Shown here piece by piece: positions 13,467 through 26,894 of a DNA stretch of 48,920 bases. The notes beneath the pieces were generated by a model. The model had not been told where the DNA came from. It did not search any database and worked only from the letters and a program-made list of their open reading frames with translations. The stretch is taken from the NCBI GenBank assembly GCA_030141605.1, contig JAQGDQ010000198.1, positions 274,001-322,920 on the forward strand, read 5' to 3'. This DNA is from Tubiluchus corallicola (Eukaryota; Priapulida; Priapulimorpha; Priapulimorphida; Tubiluchidae). How positions within the stretch are numbered: position 1 is the stretch's first letter; every line of letters begins with the position of its first letter. A program made the translations under genes and the position numbers.

Positions 13467-13597
13467 CGCTATTACGTGGACGATGATTATAATGATGATC
13501 ACTATGGCAACGGTTACTACAGACGCGGTTACTATCATATTACCGTCCAAGTTATTACGGAGGAAATCGTTACTATGGCGGCGACTACTACTACTAA
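13467..13597 (+). pseudogene. Tyrosine-rich secreted-protein exon, frameshifted relic
   Basis: The frame reads RYYVDDDYNDDHYGNGYY and RRGYYH. Composition then continues in another frame as YYRPSYYGGNRYYGGDYYY with a stop at 13595-13597. A single missing base near 13535 would explain the switch. The Y/G/D/R composition and YYRP words match exon 3 of Y1 (20884-21704) and exon 2 of Y2, so it looks like a third family member reduced to one broken exon. I found no signal-peptide exon for it. A sequencing error could also cause the shift. Confidence 0.5.
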
Positions 13598-14589
13598 ACT
13601 TTAAGACCAGGTAAATACAACAGTCTGTTTTATAAATGCAAGATTTTTGAAGTAACGTAATACAATTGTATATGTTTCAAATAATGAAATATCTGAATTT
13701 GAACTTAGCTAAAGATGAAAGTGTGTATGAAAATTTATAAAAAAAAGCAAACGACAAGAAAAAAGTAGAAGAAAAGTAAAAAAACAGAAATGAGGAAAAG
13801 AATAAACAAAAGCGTGCAAATAGCAGATATTCGACGTGGTGATTTTTTACCAATTTTTTTTTAATTTTCGATAATGATTTTTTATTTATTTTAACAAAAA
13901 ATCGAGTTACTCATTTAAATGTTATTGTTAAATTTCGAAGTTTAAAATGAGACGTAAATTATTAATACACGTGTTATATATATATATATATATACTGTAC
14001 GTTTTTTTTCTAGAACGATGATACCAAAAATGAACAGGAAACTGCTATGGACGGCTATCTAAGTACTGCGTATTCCTTTTTATGCTGCCATATTGTTTCA
14101 ACTTCAGCCATTTTCACTTTCTCTATTAGAACCAAATTTATACTGTCATTAACAGGCAATCCGTGTATATCTTACACCATTCAGTTTAACGAAATGAACA
14201 CTATATGTATAATTTACACAGACTGTAATAAATTTTTGTTTTTCCTGCATACGAAATTAATCTACAAGGTGGCGCATTGATACATAATGTCATTAATGTA
14301 AATTAAGTTTAAAAGCAAAATGCGGCCAAACGGGTGTCAACATTTTTGATAGAAAGATAAGGTGCTACTGGGATTACAATGTAACTTTGGTTTTGTGTAA
14401 CTTTGAAACTGCATGCTTCTTAATTGATCATGCTTTCAATAAATTGGTCAATAAATTATAAATATAGTACATCGCAATAGAATTCGTGTTGTCGCTTTTT
14501 TATTTATGTAAGTCACAGACGGAATAAACTGCCAGTTATTACAAATTGGAAACATAAATAAACCAGAAAGTAAGAAATATGAAGATAAG
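13598..14589. other. No clear gene
   Basis: A TA run lies at about 13976-13993, and a strong acceptor-like tract ending TTTCTAG lies before 14014. The 77-codon open frame at 14047-14280 follows it but has no recognisable domain. AATAAA signals at about 14438 and 14450 could close a transcript. It might be a 3' exon or UTR of the broken tyrosine-rich relic, which I cannot show. Confidence 0.35.
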
Positions 14590-14651
14590 CAAAGCCTGGA
14601 TTTGAACCAGAAACCTTTTGACTGTAATAGATTTTCTCATCTAAGTGAACT
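14590..14651 (-). repeat. tRNA-derived SINE fragment
   Basis: On the minus strand the segment carries a perfect box-B core GGTTCAAATCC inside a self-complementary T-arm (CTGGTTCAAATCCAG), preceded by a plausible D-arm region (TTAGATGAG). It lacks a full cloverleaf, so I call it a SINE head and not a functional tRNA. Confidence 0.5.
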
Positions 14652-14808
14652 GAAATGGTCATTATTATGAAGTCATCACAATTAATATATTTGTACTACA
14701 TTAATACATTTCTTAATATATTACTAAGATATTAATGAGTATATTGAAAACATATGCAATAAATATACAAAAATTAATAACTAATTTTATTGATTTGACA
14801 ACAATTTC

Positions 14809-15434
14809 CACTTTAAAGCAAAACCGGACCCAATCTTAAACTGTAAGTCAAAACAATCTACTCTTTAAAATACTAAAAGGAAACATACTATTTTTTTTCA
14901 ATAATGACTTACGTGAAAGAATTATTTCACAGACACAATTTCGCGTTCGCGCCACTAGTTCTTCGCTGTTACATGCATTTCACCATTCGCTTGTTAGGCG
15001 GGTACTAGCGCCTTCATTTTGAAAACACTTTGCACAAAAACAGGTGCTGTACCTCTCTGTACAGATGTGTTAGTTTGTTATGAACTGCACACGTTCGACA
15101 GCTCATGCGTGAGCACAGCGGTAAACTTAGAAATTCGAATTTTTATCTTAAAACTTGCCTAGTTTTAATACACCACACTGAATATCCTACAGTAGCACGG
15201 TACTTTAATTTTCTCTTTTACTTAAACACGTGCCAATACGCTCGTGGAATATTTTTACTGTGGAAAATTATGTTAGTTTGTGATGTCATCAAGAGTTGTG
15301 CTCGTCCGTCGCTAATTAAGATTTTAATCTATTATTAAATTATCAGAAACTCTTTTGCAGTACTAATGGTGTTACAATGTATACTTTTTATCGGACTTGA
15401 AAATTGGGTAGTATTTGAAAAATCATCCTGTCTT
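14809..15434 (+). mobile_element. TTAA-type MITE family, copy 1 (opposite orientation)
   Basis: This block is the reverse-orientation relative of 16610-17070, 33427-34231, 35450-36136 and 47397-47969. Shared landmarks are TTTAAAGCAAAACC, GCGCCACTAGTTCTTCGCTG, AGGTGCTGTACCTC, GCTCATGCGTGAGCAC and the terminal phrase AATCATCCTGTCTT. Unlike copy 3 it lacks one terminus. No transposase frame is present; the open frames in it are by-products. Confidence 0.75.
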
Positions 15435-15811
15435 AAGACTTTGAGAAATCATTACTACTCATAACTGCACGTGTTCGCTGTTGCTAATTAATATTCCTTT
15501 CATAATTAAAACCTGAATAAATATGTAGAGTGAAGACGGTGTCTAAAACAAAATATCGGCGCATAAATATTATCGGTACATAAAACAGACGTACAATGAG
15601 CCAGACGCCTGTACATACCTCAGTTTGTTGCATACGCTTCATATATTCTCGTTTGTCAAAAAAATCACAAAAGAAGTGCTCATTAGCATAATTATTCGTA
15701 ATCATAACCAGCCATGGCAACGATAATGACAATATTCTGCTTCGTAATAATAATAAGAAGAAATTTATTTGGAAATGCAAATACAATATATAGAAACAAT
15801 GAGTAAAATGG

Positions 15812-15815
<4 letters not shown>

Positions 15816-15896
<81 letters not shown>

Positions 15897-15914
15897 TAAT
15901 AATAATAATAATAA
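15816..15914. repeat. (AAT)n microsatellite
   Basis: About 33 AAT units with one CAA interruption. The apparent poly-asparagine frame across it is an artefact of the repeat. Confidence 0.95.
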
Positions 15915-16402
15915 CCGGATGAAAAACAGTGAGATCGCTATAGCAAAATCTTAATGATTTAATTTTGATATGACAGCATGCAATTTAATAAATGGCAAGC
16001 ACAAGGAGTAAAACTTGTTAGGTGCTTGATCCGTTATAAACACGTCCAAATAATAATAATAAAAAAAGAACAAAAACGAAGGTTATTTAACTAAACTAGA
16101 GTACTCTCCACATCGGAATATTGGCAAATCAGAATGCGAAACTTTCAAACTGATGCATGACGATGATGACGATGACAATGGCGATGATGACTGGCGTTGT
16201 TATCGATTAACTTTGTTTGAATGATTTCTAATTTTAACGATCTCGTATATTTCTATTGTAAATACATGTACAGCGTGAAGATTTAAGTGTTTCATTCCTC
16301 AGTATTATTCTGTTGATTGATACCAACAACTTAACCAGCGAATATTTATAAAAATTACAAAATTTTAAAATAATGAGCGAGTAAAACAAAGTTGCATGAA
16401 CT

Positions 16403-16598
16403 TGAAATTTTTCATTCTGACTGTCAGTTATTTTCTGCTAGAATATCTTAAGCTCCGCATACAGACTGTTACGGTTTCTAGTCAAGAACAAATGTCATTC
16501 AAAATTTTCACTCTGATTGTCACTCATTTTCTAGTAGAAAATCTTGAGCACTGCGTACAGACTGTCAGGTTTCTTGTCAAGAATAATGATTTATCACA
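16403..16598 (+). repeat. Tandem duplication of about 97 bp, two diverged copies
   Basis: 16403-16500 and 16503-16598 share the order TTCTGACTGTC, TTTTCTGCTAGAA, CATACAGACTGT and TCTAGTCAAGAA (first copy) with about 80 percent likeness by eye. The frame stays open through both, giving a repeated peptide pattern (ILTVSYFLLE then TLIVTHFLVE), but no domain is recognisable. It lies directly before MITE copy 2. Confidence 0.55.
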
Positions 16599-16609
16599 AA
16601 CTATTGATA

Positions 16610-17070
16610 ACATCACAAACTAACATAATTTTCAACAGTAAAAAATATACCACGAGCGCGTTGCGCGTGTTTGCGAAAGCGAAAATTGAAGTACAGAACC
16701 ATGGTAGGATATTCGGTGTGTTATACTAAAATTAGGCAAGTTTTAAGATAAAAATTCAAATTTCAAATTTATCGCTGTGCTCACGCATGAGCTGTCGGAC
16801 GTGTGTAATTTTTCACAAACTAACAGATCTGAACTGAGAGGTACAGCACCTGTTTTTTATGCAATGCGTCTCTGAAATCCGGTCGCTAGTTCCCGTCTAA
16901 TTAGCGAAAGGCAAAGTGCATGTAAAAGCGAAGAACTACTTTCGCTAACGTGAAATTGTGTTTGTGTGGTAATAATTCTTTCTGAAGAAAATAGTATATT
17001 TCCTTTCAATATTTTAAAAAGTAGATTATTGTGACCTACAGTTTAAGATTGAGTCAGGTTTTGCTTTAAG
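16610..17070 (-). mobile_element. TTAA-type MITE family, copy 2
   Basis: Starts within the family consensus at CATCACAAACTAACATAATT and runs to TTTTGCTTTAAG, lacking the outer terminal repeat. Landmarks shared with the other copies include CTCACGCATGAGCTGTCG and GAGGTACAGCACCTG. The orientation is opposite to copy 1, so copies 1 and 2 form a large inverted pair about 1.2 kb apart. Confidence 0.75.
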
Positions 17071-18201
17071 AATTTTATTTTCCAATTACGTAGGTTTTTC
17101 ATACAAGTAAGCGTAATACTAAGAAGTATAACTTTGTATGGAAAGTTCTTTGGGATTGACCGTAAAATTTTTCCCTCTCGAATACGTTGTTACGCTGAGT
17201 TTACGTCAAAGTTTCACGTCCCATCATTTCTGTAACATCAATCGACTTACGTGCTTTCGTTATTGCCATCATTGATTAGGGCAGTTACTGTTAATTTACG
17301 ATACCTGCAAAGCGAATATTTTGTATCTACGTCTTCTGCTAAGGTTCAAGAACGTAAATATAAAACATTTACGCTCTATAGTGTCTAAAAAAATTGCTTG
17401 ACAAATATATTATTAATAAAGTCATTAATAGCCTCAGGAATGAAATTCTACCATAAATTTAACCTATTTGACCTATCGTAAAGCTTTACATTAACTTCTA
17501 AGCGCCGATCCGCAGATTTGAAGGAAAAAAATAAGAAAACGGTGCAGAGAAATACCGGTAACAGCCCGAAGGTGTGACCTTGAGTGGACATGTCCCCTTC
17601 ATATGGGATTACAGAGAGATCCGATTGCGAACGTGACCCGGGTTCAAAACGCCTAGAAACGGCAACCTGAAAAAATCATAAAATCACATTAATATCACAC
17701 AAACATCTTAATCATGTCACTCGAAAGACCTCTTTGCTTCAGTGATTCTCATATAAACCTAGTTTATTGCAGTTAATCACAGCATCATCGGCATCACTCT
17801 AGGGCTGCAGAGGAGAAAAAGCAGCTGAGGAAAGAGTTAAACGGATGCTCTGAAGGTAATTTTAATTATTTTATTAATTTTTCGTTACTCCTGAATACGC
17901 AATGGAATGCATAAGCAGATTTTGTGAACAGATAGTGTGATTTTTCAATGTGTCGTTCTTTTTTCCCCATGTGTGCTTTATTTTGTACAGTACCATTCAT
18001 AACACAGAGTGGTACACGACTTTTTTCTATGGGGTGCAAAAACAGCAAGTACCAGTAAAGAACAATTTATTATATCAAAACCTTGCTGAAACAACAGCGA
18101 AAACTCGGGTGCACAATTTATGTTGCTTGCAAACCTTGCAACATTTATGGATGTGACCAGAACAGCAACTTGAAAATTCTAGAATTATTATTTTCTATTG
18201 A
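17071..18201. other. Mostly non-coding; one coding-like scrap
   Basis: At about 17796-17851, after an acceptor-like CACTCTAG, a short open scrap reads AAEEKKQLRKELNGCSE and ends before a donor-like GAAG|GTAATT. It may belong to the same decayed gene as 18202-18438. A box-B-like CGGGTTCAAAACGC lies near 17640. Nothing else is recognisable. Confidence 0.35.
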
Positions 18202-18438
18202 TCTGAATGGCGTGGAAAGTCACGTGAACTCAACCAACTAAACACAGAGGAGCTATCTTGAGGAACAAGGCGATGGCTTAGATGATCCAACAACATAGCC
18301 GTTGATTAGTATTCAAGGAACAAACTTGTGAGACATGTGGCAGATGTGTTGGAGGACCTTGAGTCCTGCGAATCGCTGCTCCAATCATACCCCTCAACAC
18401 TCCAGGCTGTGCAAGGACACCCGACGCCTACAGACAAG
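18202..18438 (+). pseudogene. Unrecognised coding relic with three in-frame stops
   Basis: One reading frame runs for 79 codons with protein-like composition and three internal stops. It begins SEWRGKSRELNQLNTEELS, stops (TGA), then GTRRWLR, stop (TGA), SNNIAVD, stop (TAG), and then 43 open codons from 18310 including RHVADVLEDLESCESLLQSY. It ends at a weak donor AAG|GTTTTT. Leu/Glu-rich helical character suggests genuine former coding sequence. The last 43 codons could also be an intact phase-0 exon with the acceptor at 18309. I do not recognise the family. Confidence 0.45.
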
Positions 18439-18520
18439 GTTTTTAGGGTGCGGTAAATTCGCAACTGTTTCAGCATTATTTTGATGTAATAAATTGAATT
18501 TAACATTTCTGATTGCTTTT

Positions 18521-19470
18521 CCGCTGCAAACAGTTACTGTAACAGATAACGGTTTTTTTATTTGATTATGTTGCACAATTATATGCTTACACTTGTGTAT
18601 TTTGTGTGATAATTTCAAAAAGTCCGCTGTAAACAGTTACTGTAACAGATAACTGTTATGTGATTTGATTATGTTGCATAATTATATGCTTACACTTATG
18701 TATTTTGGGTGATAATTTCAAAAAGTCAGCTGTAAACAGTTACTGTAACAGATAACAGTTATTTTATTTGATTATATTGCATAATTATATGCTTACACTT
18801 ATGTATTTTGTGTGATAATTTCAAAAAGTCCGCTGTAAACAGTTACTGTAACAGATAACTGTTAAGTGATTTGATTATGTTGCATAATTATATGCTTACA
18901 CTTATGTATTTTGGGTGATAATTTCAAAAAGTCCGCTGCAAACAGTTACTGTAACAGATAACAGTTATTTTATTTGATTATATTGCACAATTATATGCTT
19001 ACACTTATATATTTTGGATAATAATTTCAGAAAGTCGGCTGTAAACAGTTACTGTAACAGATAACGGTTATTTTAATTGATTACGTTGCAGAATTATATG
19101 CTCACACTTAGGTATTTTGGGTGAGAATTTCAAAAAGTCCGCTGCAAACAGTTACTGTAACAGATAACAGTTATTTTATTTGATTATATTGCACAATTAT
19201 ATGCTTACACTTATATATTTTGGATAATAATTTCAGAAAGTCCATAATTTCAGAAAGTCGGCTGTAAACAGTTACTGTAACAGATAACGGTTATTTTAAT
19301 TGATTACGTTGCAGAATTATATGCTCACACTTAGGTATTTTGGGTGAGAATTTCAAAAAGTCCGCTGCAAACAGTTGCAGTAAGAGATAACGTTATTTTA
19401 ATTGATTACGTTGCAGAATTATATGCTTACACTTATGTATTTCGGATGATAATTTCAGAAAGTCAGCTGT
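18521..19470. repeat. 103-bp tandem satellite, about nine units
   Basis: Unit starts can be placed at 18521, 18624, 18727, 18830, 18933, 19036, 19139, 19259, 19362 and 19464. The spacing is exactly 103 bp except for one unit of 120 bp that carries a local duplication of TCCATAATTTCAGAAAG, and the last of 102 bp. Each unit contains an inverted-repeat core AACAGTTACTGTAACAG followed in several units by ATAACTGTT, and a near-palindrome GCATAATTATATGC. Units 5+6 and 7+8 match as a pair, so there is a 206-bp higher-order layer. The array ends about 130 bp before the first known exon of Y1. Confidence 0.9.
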
Positions 19471-19603
19471 CAGCACATAGCTGCTGTGCAGTCGTTAATT
19501 TCTTTTTCGTTTTCTGAGTTTAAGTTTCTGCATCTGCATTTTGTAAATTAAAAAACTCAAAAATCAATGACGTTATTATACGAAGATAATGTTCTAATTT
19601 CAG

Positions 19604-21980
<2,377 letters not shown>

Positions 21981-22030
21981 TAAAGTACAGCCTATAGTAA
22001 AAACAATATGTATAAAATATGTTGGCAAAG

Positions 22031-22149
22031 GCATACAATTACGGAGCGAGGCCACTCCACCATCATTACCGCCCCAGCATTAATATCAACATCGCTATCG
22101 CCATCATCAACATCGTTACTATCGTCTCCCGTTTTACTTCATCTATTAG
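22031..22149 (+). pseudogene. Possible relic or alternative 3' exon of Y1
   Basis: After ...GCAAAG the sequence reads AYNYGARPLHHHYRP in one frame and, one base shifted, YQHRYRHHQHRYYRLPFYFIY followed by TAG at 22147-22149. The His/Tyr/Arg composition matches the family, but the two halves lie in different frames, the acceptor lacks a pyrimidine tract and the phase does not fit the Y1 exon 3 donor. It is best read as a decayed terminal exon. Confidence 0.4.
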
Positions 22150-22481
22150 TATTTAATTTTTACCCATGTTGAGCATAGATAATTGTCAATTTCTTCTGCC
22201 ACGCTTCTAGCACTGTAATGCATTGTCTGTTTGCAATAGTAATAATTTTATTTTACATATTAAAGTGTTAATTCTGTAATAAGTCAAAGTCTGAAATCTA
22301 AATAATATACTAGAAATCACCACATTAATTATTCAAACAACACAACTTTTATTAAAACATCAATTTTACAACTGTTTAAAAACATGTCCATACGTTTCAA
22401 CCGCAATCAGCTGTCATTATTGTAAATAATTTATTGTCTTTATCTTTAACCGGTTTTTGTTTTTTAGATCATGCGCACTAG

Positions 22482-23974
22482 TGATTTGGAGAGATCACTA
22501 AAAGATCACGAGTTGTGTAGGATGTAAAAACTACTCCTGTAAACATCTAAACCAGACGAAGGATACAACTACTTTCTTACTACTAGAGCCACCTATTGCT
22601 TGAAATTAGACTTTGCTCGACTTGATTTCTCAAATGTTCCAAGCTTTTCTTTTAACGCATTTTAACTTTCATAGTAAAACAATACGAAACAATAAAATTT
22701 CGATGTGGATCTAGAGAAATATGCAAGAATTAAAAGCATGAGAGTAAAAAACAAAGAAAAAATATGCGCAAATTGTTTATTTGATGTATGATCTATGCAC
22801 ATGTAAAAAATTAACTTTTATTTCTGTATTCATTAGCATCATGGTTCGTAGAGCGCATGAATTAGTTTTGGTTGTCCAGTGTTGCTGTTTCTGCGCATGT
22901 GCAAATAATAAAATCATTTGCTATCAGAATTTTCTATCAAACACGTTTTTGCAAAAGTGGTTGTTTTCTCGTCATTATTTTTCCTTCAAAAAGGAAGATG
23001 TGGAGGTGGTGTTGGGGTAAAGGAGCAATGATTCCCTTTATGCTACTTTTCTGCATTAGTTTTCATAACAAAATCTCGTAGAATGTGAGTTAGGGAACTT
23101 TGGATCTTTGGAACTTTGGAACTTTAAAACTTATGTAAATGTGATAAATCGCGCATTAACTTTCTACAAGTCCGTGTTGAAGCAAAGTGCAAAGAACACA
23201 GGACATTAGTGAGCGCCCTGAGGCATACCAATGTTCGAGCAAAATTCTGAGCCAGTCATGCGTTCAACTCTGATCAACAAAAATTAATATTATTTTAGTA
23301 TCTGGAAATTTCGATTTAGTACATCGAAATTTGGAAATCTTGACTAAGTATAATATATATTATATAGTCCTAGCTAGTAAGAGTTTTCTGGTTAGCTACG
23401 AACCGTTAGTGACAAATGGCATACTAAACTAGGACATCCCGTAAAAACACGAAGCATAAAAAACGTCATTTTCAGCCATTTTGAGAAAAACTTTTTTCTA
23501 GTGCAATTATTTCATAGGAGTCACAAAATTTGGTATATGAGTAGACGGTACAACTAATGATCTGACTAGGGCTTCTTATAATACTGTAATTTAAATCTTC
23601 CTAACTTCTTGATCTTTTTAGAACGTAGGCACTTAATACATGGCGACAATGAGTATTCTATCTTGCAAATAATTAGACATTAATGCAGGCAAATTGCCCA
23701 CAGGTGGCTACACAAACAGGAAGATGCCAGTAATTGCTCTTGGTTGCCAGAATTGAAGGTCGTTCAAGCACTGACATAATTGTTTGGAGTTTCCGTATGG
23801 CTCTGGGTCAGTGCCACGTTCACTGTGAAAGGAATACCTTTAAACAGTTGCCGTTAATTCAAACTATCTTTGTAGAACAGACTGGAAAATAAGAGCAGAG
23901 GGTAAAATTCAATTTGCCGAGAGCTTTTCAGTAAACAAGATAAAGCATTTTCCTTTCACCATAAAACAGACTAA
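22482..23974. other. No gene seen upstream of the Kunitz cluster
   Basis: Short open frames such as 22781-23020 lack domains. The region directly before 23975 should hold the K1 promoter, but I cannot point to a clear TATA element. Confidence 0.4.
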
Positions 23975-25101
23975 ATGAATATTTTTATTGTTTTGACGTG
24001 TTTCTGTTTGATGACAATAGATGTCTTTGGTAGTCATGGAAGCAACGATCAATTTGAAAATGGTACGTACATAACAGAGCTATAAGTGGGTATACTTTAA
24101 ATTTTTATTTATTTTCAGTATATAAAACATATAAGCTTTGCAGTATATAATAGCAAAATGTATAAAATTAACTAAATATACAACAAGTACTTAGCAGTGA
24201 GAAAGCTTTAGTAAATTGTCTGATTGCATGACGTACTTTATGATTATGTGTAAACTTATATTACTAAATTGTTAGCATGGCCCTGATACACAGGGTTAGA
24301 CAAAGGCTCGATACAACCATCAATGAAGCACAGAATTAACTGCGCAAAAAGTACAAGAGGAAGAACATAATCACTAAGAATATCACAACACATAAGAAAA
24401 GCAGAAGACAAAGTACACAACCATAGATGAAGCACAGAAACAAAAGAGCAGAAAAAAGCACAAAAATAAAAAGACACGATCACAGTCTAGTCAAAACCCG
24501 AAAGAGAAAAAACAGAATAAGGACAACAATAATATGACGTTAAGAACGACAAGTGAACATTTTTCTGAAAAATTATAGCGCGCGGTAAGTCCGGCCACAT
24601 GTCCTTCCACGGTTCACCTATGGATTAGTGGTGTAGATGTACATTTCGTTGTTAATAATACCGATAAGAGGAAATAAAAACCATTTCCATTCTTGTGTTT
24701 TTTTTGTGATCAGTGTGAATGTGTTACTACATTATTATTACAAAATCTGCAAATAGTTTTACGGAGATTATCTTCACATGAACATAAAACACAGAGGAAA
24801 ACAATACTAAGCATGCTAGTATCGCATGTATTACCGGAGACAACATTCTTATCATCAGTAAGTTTACGCTTTGTTTTAAGCATTAGATTGATTTTTAGTT
24901 TCTAAAATTTAGTTTCTGTTCTGTACAGAATGTGATCTGCCAGCAGAGACAGGCCGGTGCAGGGCTAATATTTCTAGATGGTTCTACAACACAAACTCAA
25001 AAACATGTGAAATATTCACTTATGGAGGCTGTGGCGGAAACGGAAACAACTTTGAAACGGAGGAAGAATGCTGCCAAGCTTGCTGTTTACAGATACGTTA
25101 A
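23975..25101 (+). CDS. K1: secreted single-Kunitz-domain protein
   Basis: Exon 1 is 23975-24062: ATG, a hydrophobic signal peptide (NIFIVLTCFCLMTIDVFG) and linker SHGSNDQFEN, with donor AATG|GTACGT, phase 1. Exon 2 is 24929-25101 after acceptor TGTACAG. The protein has 86 residues. The domain runs from CDLPAETGRC to ECCQACC and has exact Kunitz/BPTI spacing (C-8-C-15-C-7-C-12-C-3-C), with YGGC and GNGNNF. The residue after the second cysteine, P1 of the inhibitory loop, is Arg, which predicts trypsin-like protease inhibition. Two extra cysteines directly follow the fifth and sixth canonical ones. A variant poly(A) signal ATTAAA lies at 25141. The ORF is complete; some Kunitz proteins act on ion channels instead, so the target is inferred. 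Confidence 0.9.
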
Positions 25102-25320
25102 CAGAGGGTGTAGGCGTATCTATTGTCACGTAATTCCATGATTAAACGTAATTCAACAATAGAACGATTAAGTCTCATTTTGAAATTTACACAACAGATT
25201 ATTACTGGACAATGTAGAAAATAATAACAGACATAAAAATTCTATTTACCGAGCGTTTAGTACGTAAACAAAATATCTATTTTCATTTTCGAAAAGTTAG
25301 CTGTTTCAGCAACAAGCCGA

Positions 25321-26894
25321 ATGAAACTTTTTGCTGTACTGATGTGTCTGGTATTGATGATACTGGAGGCTTTTGGTTCCCTTTGGAATACGCATCTCAG
25401 CAATCGTAAGTGTATTAAGAAAGGTCGTCTATGGGTGGCAACATTTGTGTCAATTTTGTCGATTTTTTGCAGTTCATCCTGAACTAGTGCATAATTATAT
25501 TATAACTATGCTGTTCTTGGTCCTAGAGATGTCGCTACTTCAAGACAGAAACAGATGTTTGAATTTGCTAAGACAGTATTTGCTGATGTTAGCCAAACTT
25601 GTAACAAATCGATAAAAAATTGTTAACTGCTTTTGTTGAATTTGGTAAAAACAATGCTTTGCCAATCTTTCGCAAGTTTTAATGAGCAAATTCTTCGTGA
25701 GATTGTTCAAGATTCGTGGGAAGTACAATACCGTGGTATAATTTCACACAAAATATTGTAAATTGTGCAGATCATTTCTGTACAATGAGAGCTGTTCAAG
25801 TGACCAAAGCTTAAGCCCTCTTAGTTCCAGTTCAATGTAGAGGAGACTTGCAAGCTTTCGTCGGAATTTTTTCTATTTCCTGTTCAAAACATGGCTGACA
25901 TATAATTAATATTGTCCACTTTTAGTTAGTTTTTTCTGTTTGGTGATCTGCTTGTAATGTGTTGTAAGGAATTGTATTGTAATGTGCCGAATCGTCAGTA
26001 AAGTTCTATAATTATCTGCTAACAGTTTTCCCAAAAAATTCACAATATTCCTTATCCACATAATATGTTTCGACAAAATGTTCACGCAGATGCTTCAATC
26101 ATCACAATAGCAGCCTTCCAGTTTCATTTTAATGAAAAAAATTCTCACAAAAGCTAGAATAAAGAGTTCACGGTGATGTGACACTGACGAAACGTTGGCA
26201 ATGCAAAGATGTCCGCTTGTTTAAACGTTCAGTGCTATCTATAAAAGAACAAAGATCTTCAACTATTGCCTCTAAATTAAAAATCTTTTTTGATCAGCAT
26301 CTTCACGTAACAATATATCTACCAGCTTGAAATTAGATATGCCAGTGTGCCCGGCAATATTGTAAAAAACGGCACATCCCTTTCAATACAATAAAGTTAA
26401 CTTAGATAAAAGTGCTCTGTAGATCCACTCAGAGTGCAGAATGATGCTTCCCTTCCTATGAAGACAGTAGCCCATACGTAATTGTAATGTCCATCTGTCA
26501 CATGGATGCATACTCAGCTTTTTGAACTGGCAGTCTATTAATTTTGTCCATAATAATTGTACAAAAAATGCGATTGATTGTAAACCTTTTCATTAGTAAA
26601 CTCACACATTATTTTACGACCATTTTAGTTAATCATAAAAAAAAAATTTTGTCAATCATGAAAATATTTTATTTAGCGTGCTCCATGCCAGCAGACAAAG
26701 GTCCGTGTAAAGCTGATATTCGTAGGTGGTTCTACGACAAAGCTTCGGGAAATTGTGAAGAATTTATTTACGGAGGTTGCCGTGGAAACCGAAACAACTT
26801 TGCAACAAAGGAACAATGTTGTCAAACATGCTGCATGGCTGTTCGTAGTAGTGCTAACACATATCACACGCATTCCTTCCATGGTTTATTTTGA
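25321..26894 (+). CDS. K2: secreted single-Kunitz-domain protein
   Basis: Exon 1 is 25321-25405 with signal peptide KLFAVLMCLVLMILEAFG and linker SLWNTHLSN, donor AATC|GTAAGT, phase 1. Exon 2 is 26677-26894 after TTTATTTAG. The protein has 100 residues. Canonical Kunitz spacing runs from CSMPADKGPC to QCCQTCC, with P1 Lys (GPCKAD), RRWFYD, YGGC and GNRNNF. It has the same CCxxCC ending as K1 and a His/Ser-rich tail (SSANTYHTHSFHGLF). K2 exon 1 starts only 219 bases after the K1 stop. AATAAA signals lie at about 26957 and 27275. A longer frame from 26544 without exon 1 exists, but it lacks a signal sequence and ignores the shared acceptor. Confidence 0.9.

Noticed and set aside
15769-15954. 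Open frame with a long polyasparagine run
   Set aside because: It is the translation of the (AAT)n microsatellite.
24932-25141. 69-codon frame starting MICQQRQAG
   Set aside because: Out of frame with the Kunitz exon of K1, whose frame has perfect cysteine spacing.
26544-26676. N-terminal extension of the K2 exon 2 frame
   Set aside because: It lies in the intron; the shared acceptor at 26676 and the signal-peptide exon at 25321 explain the gene better.
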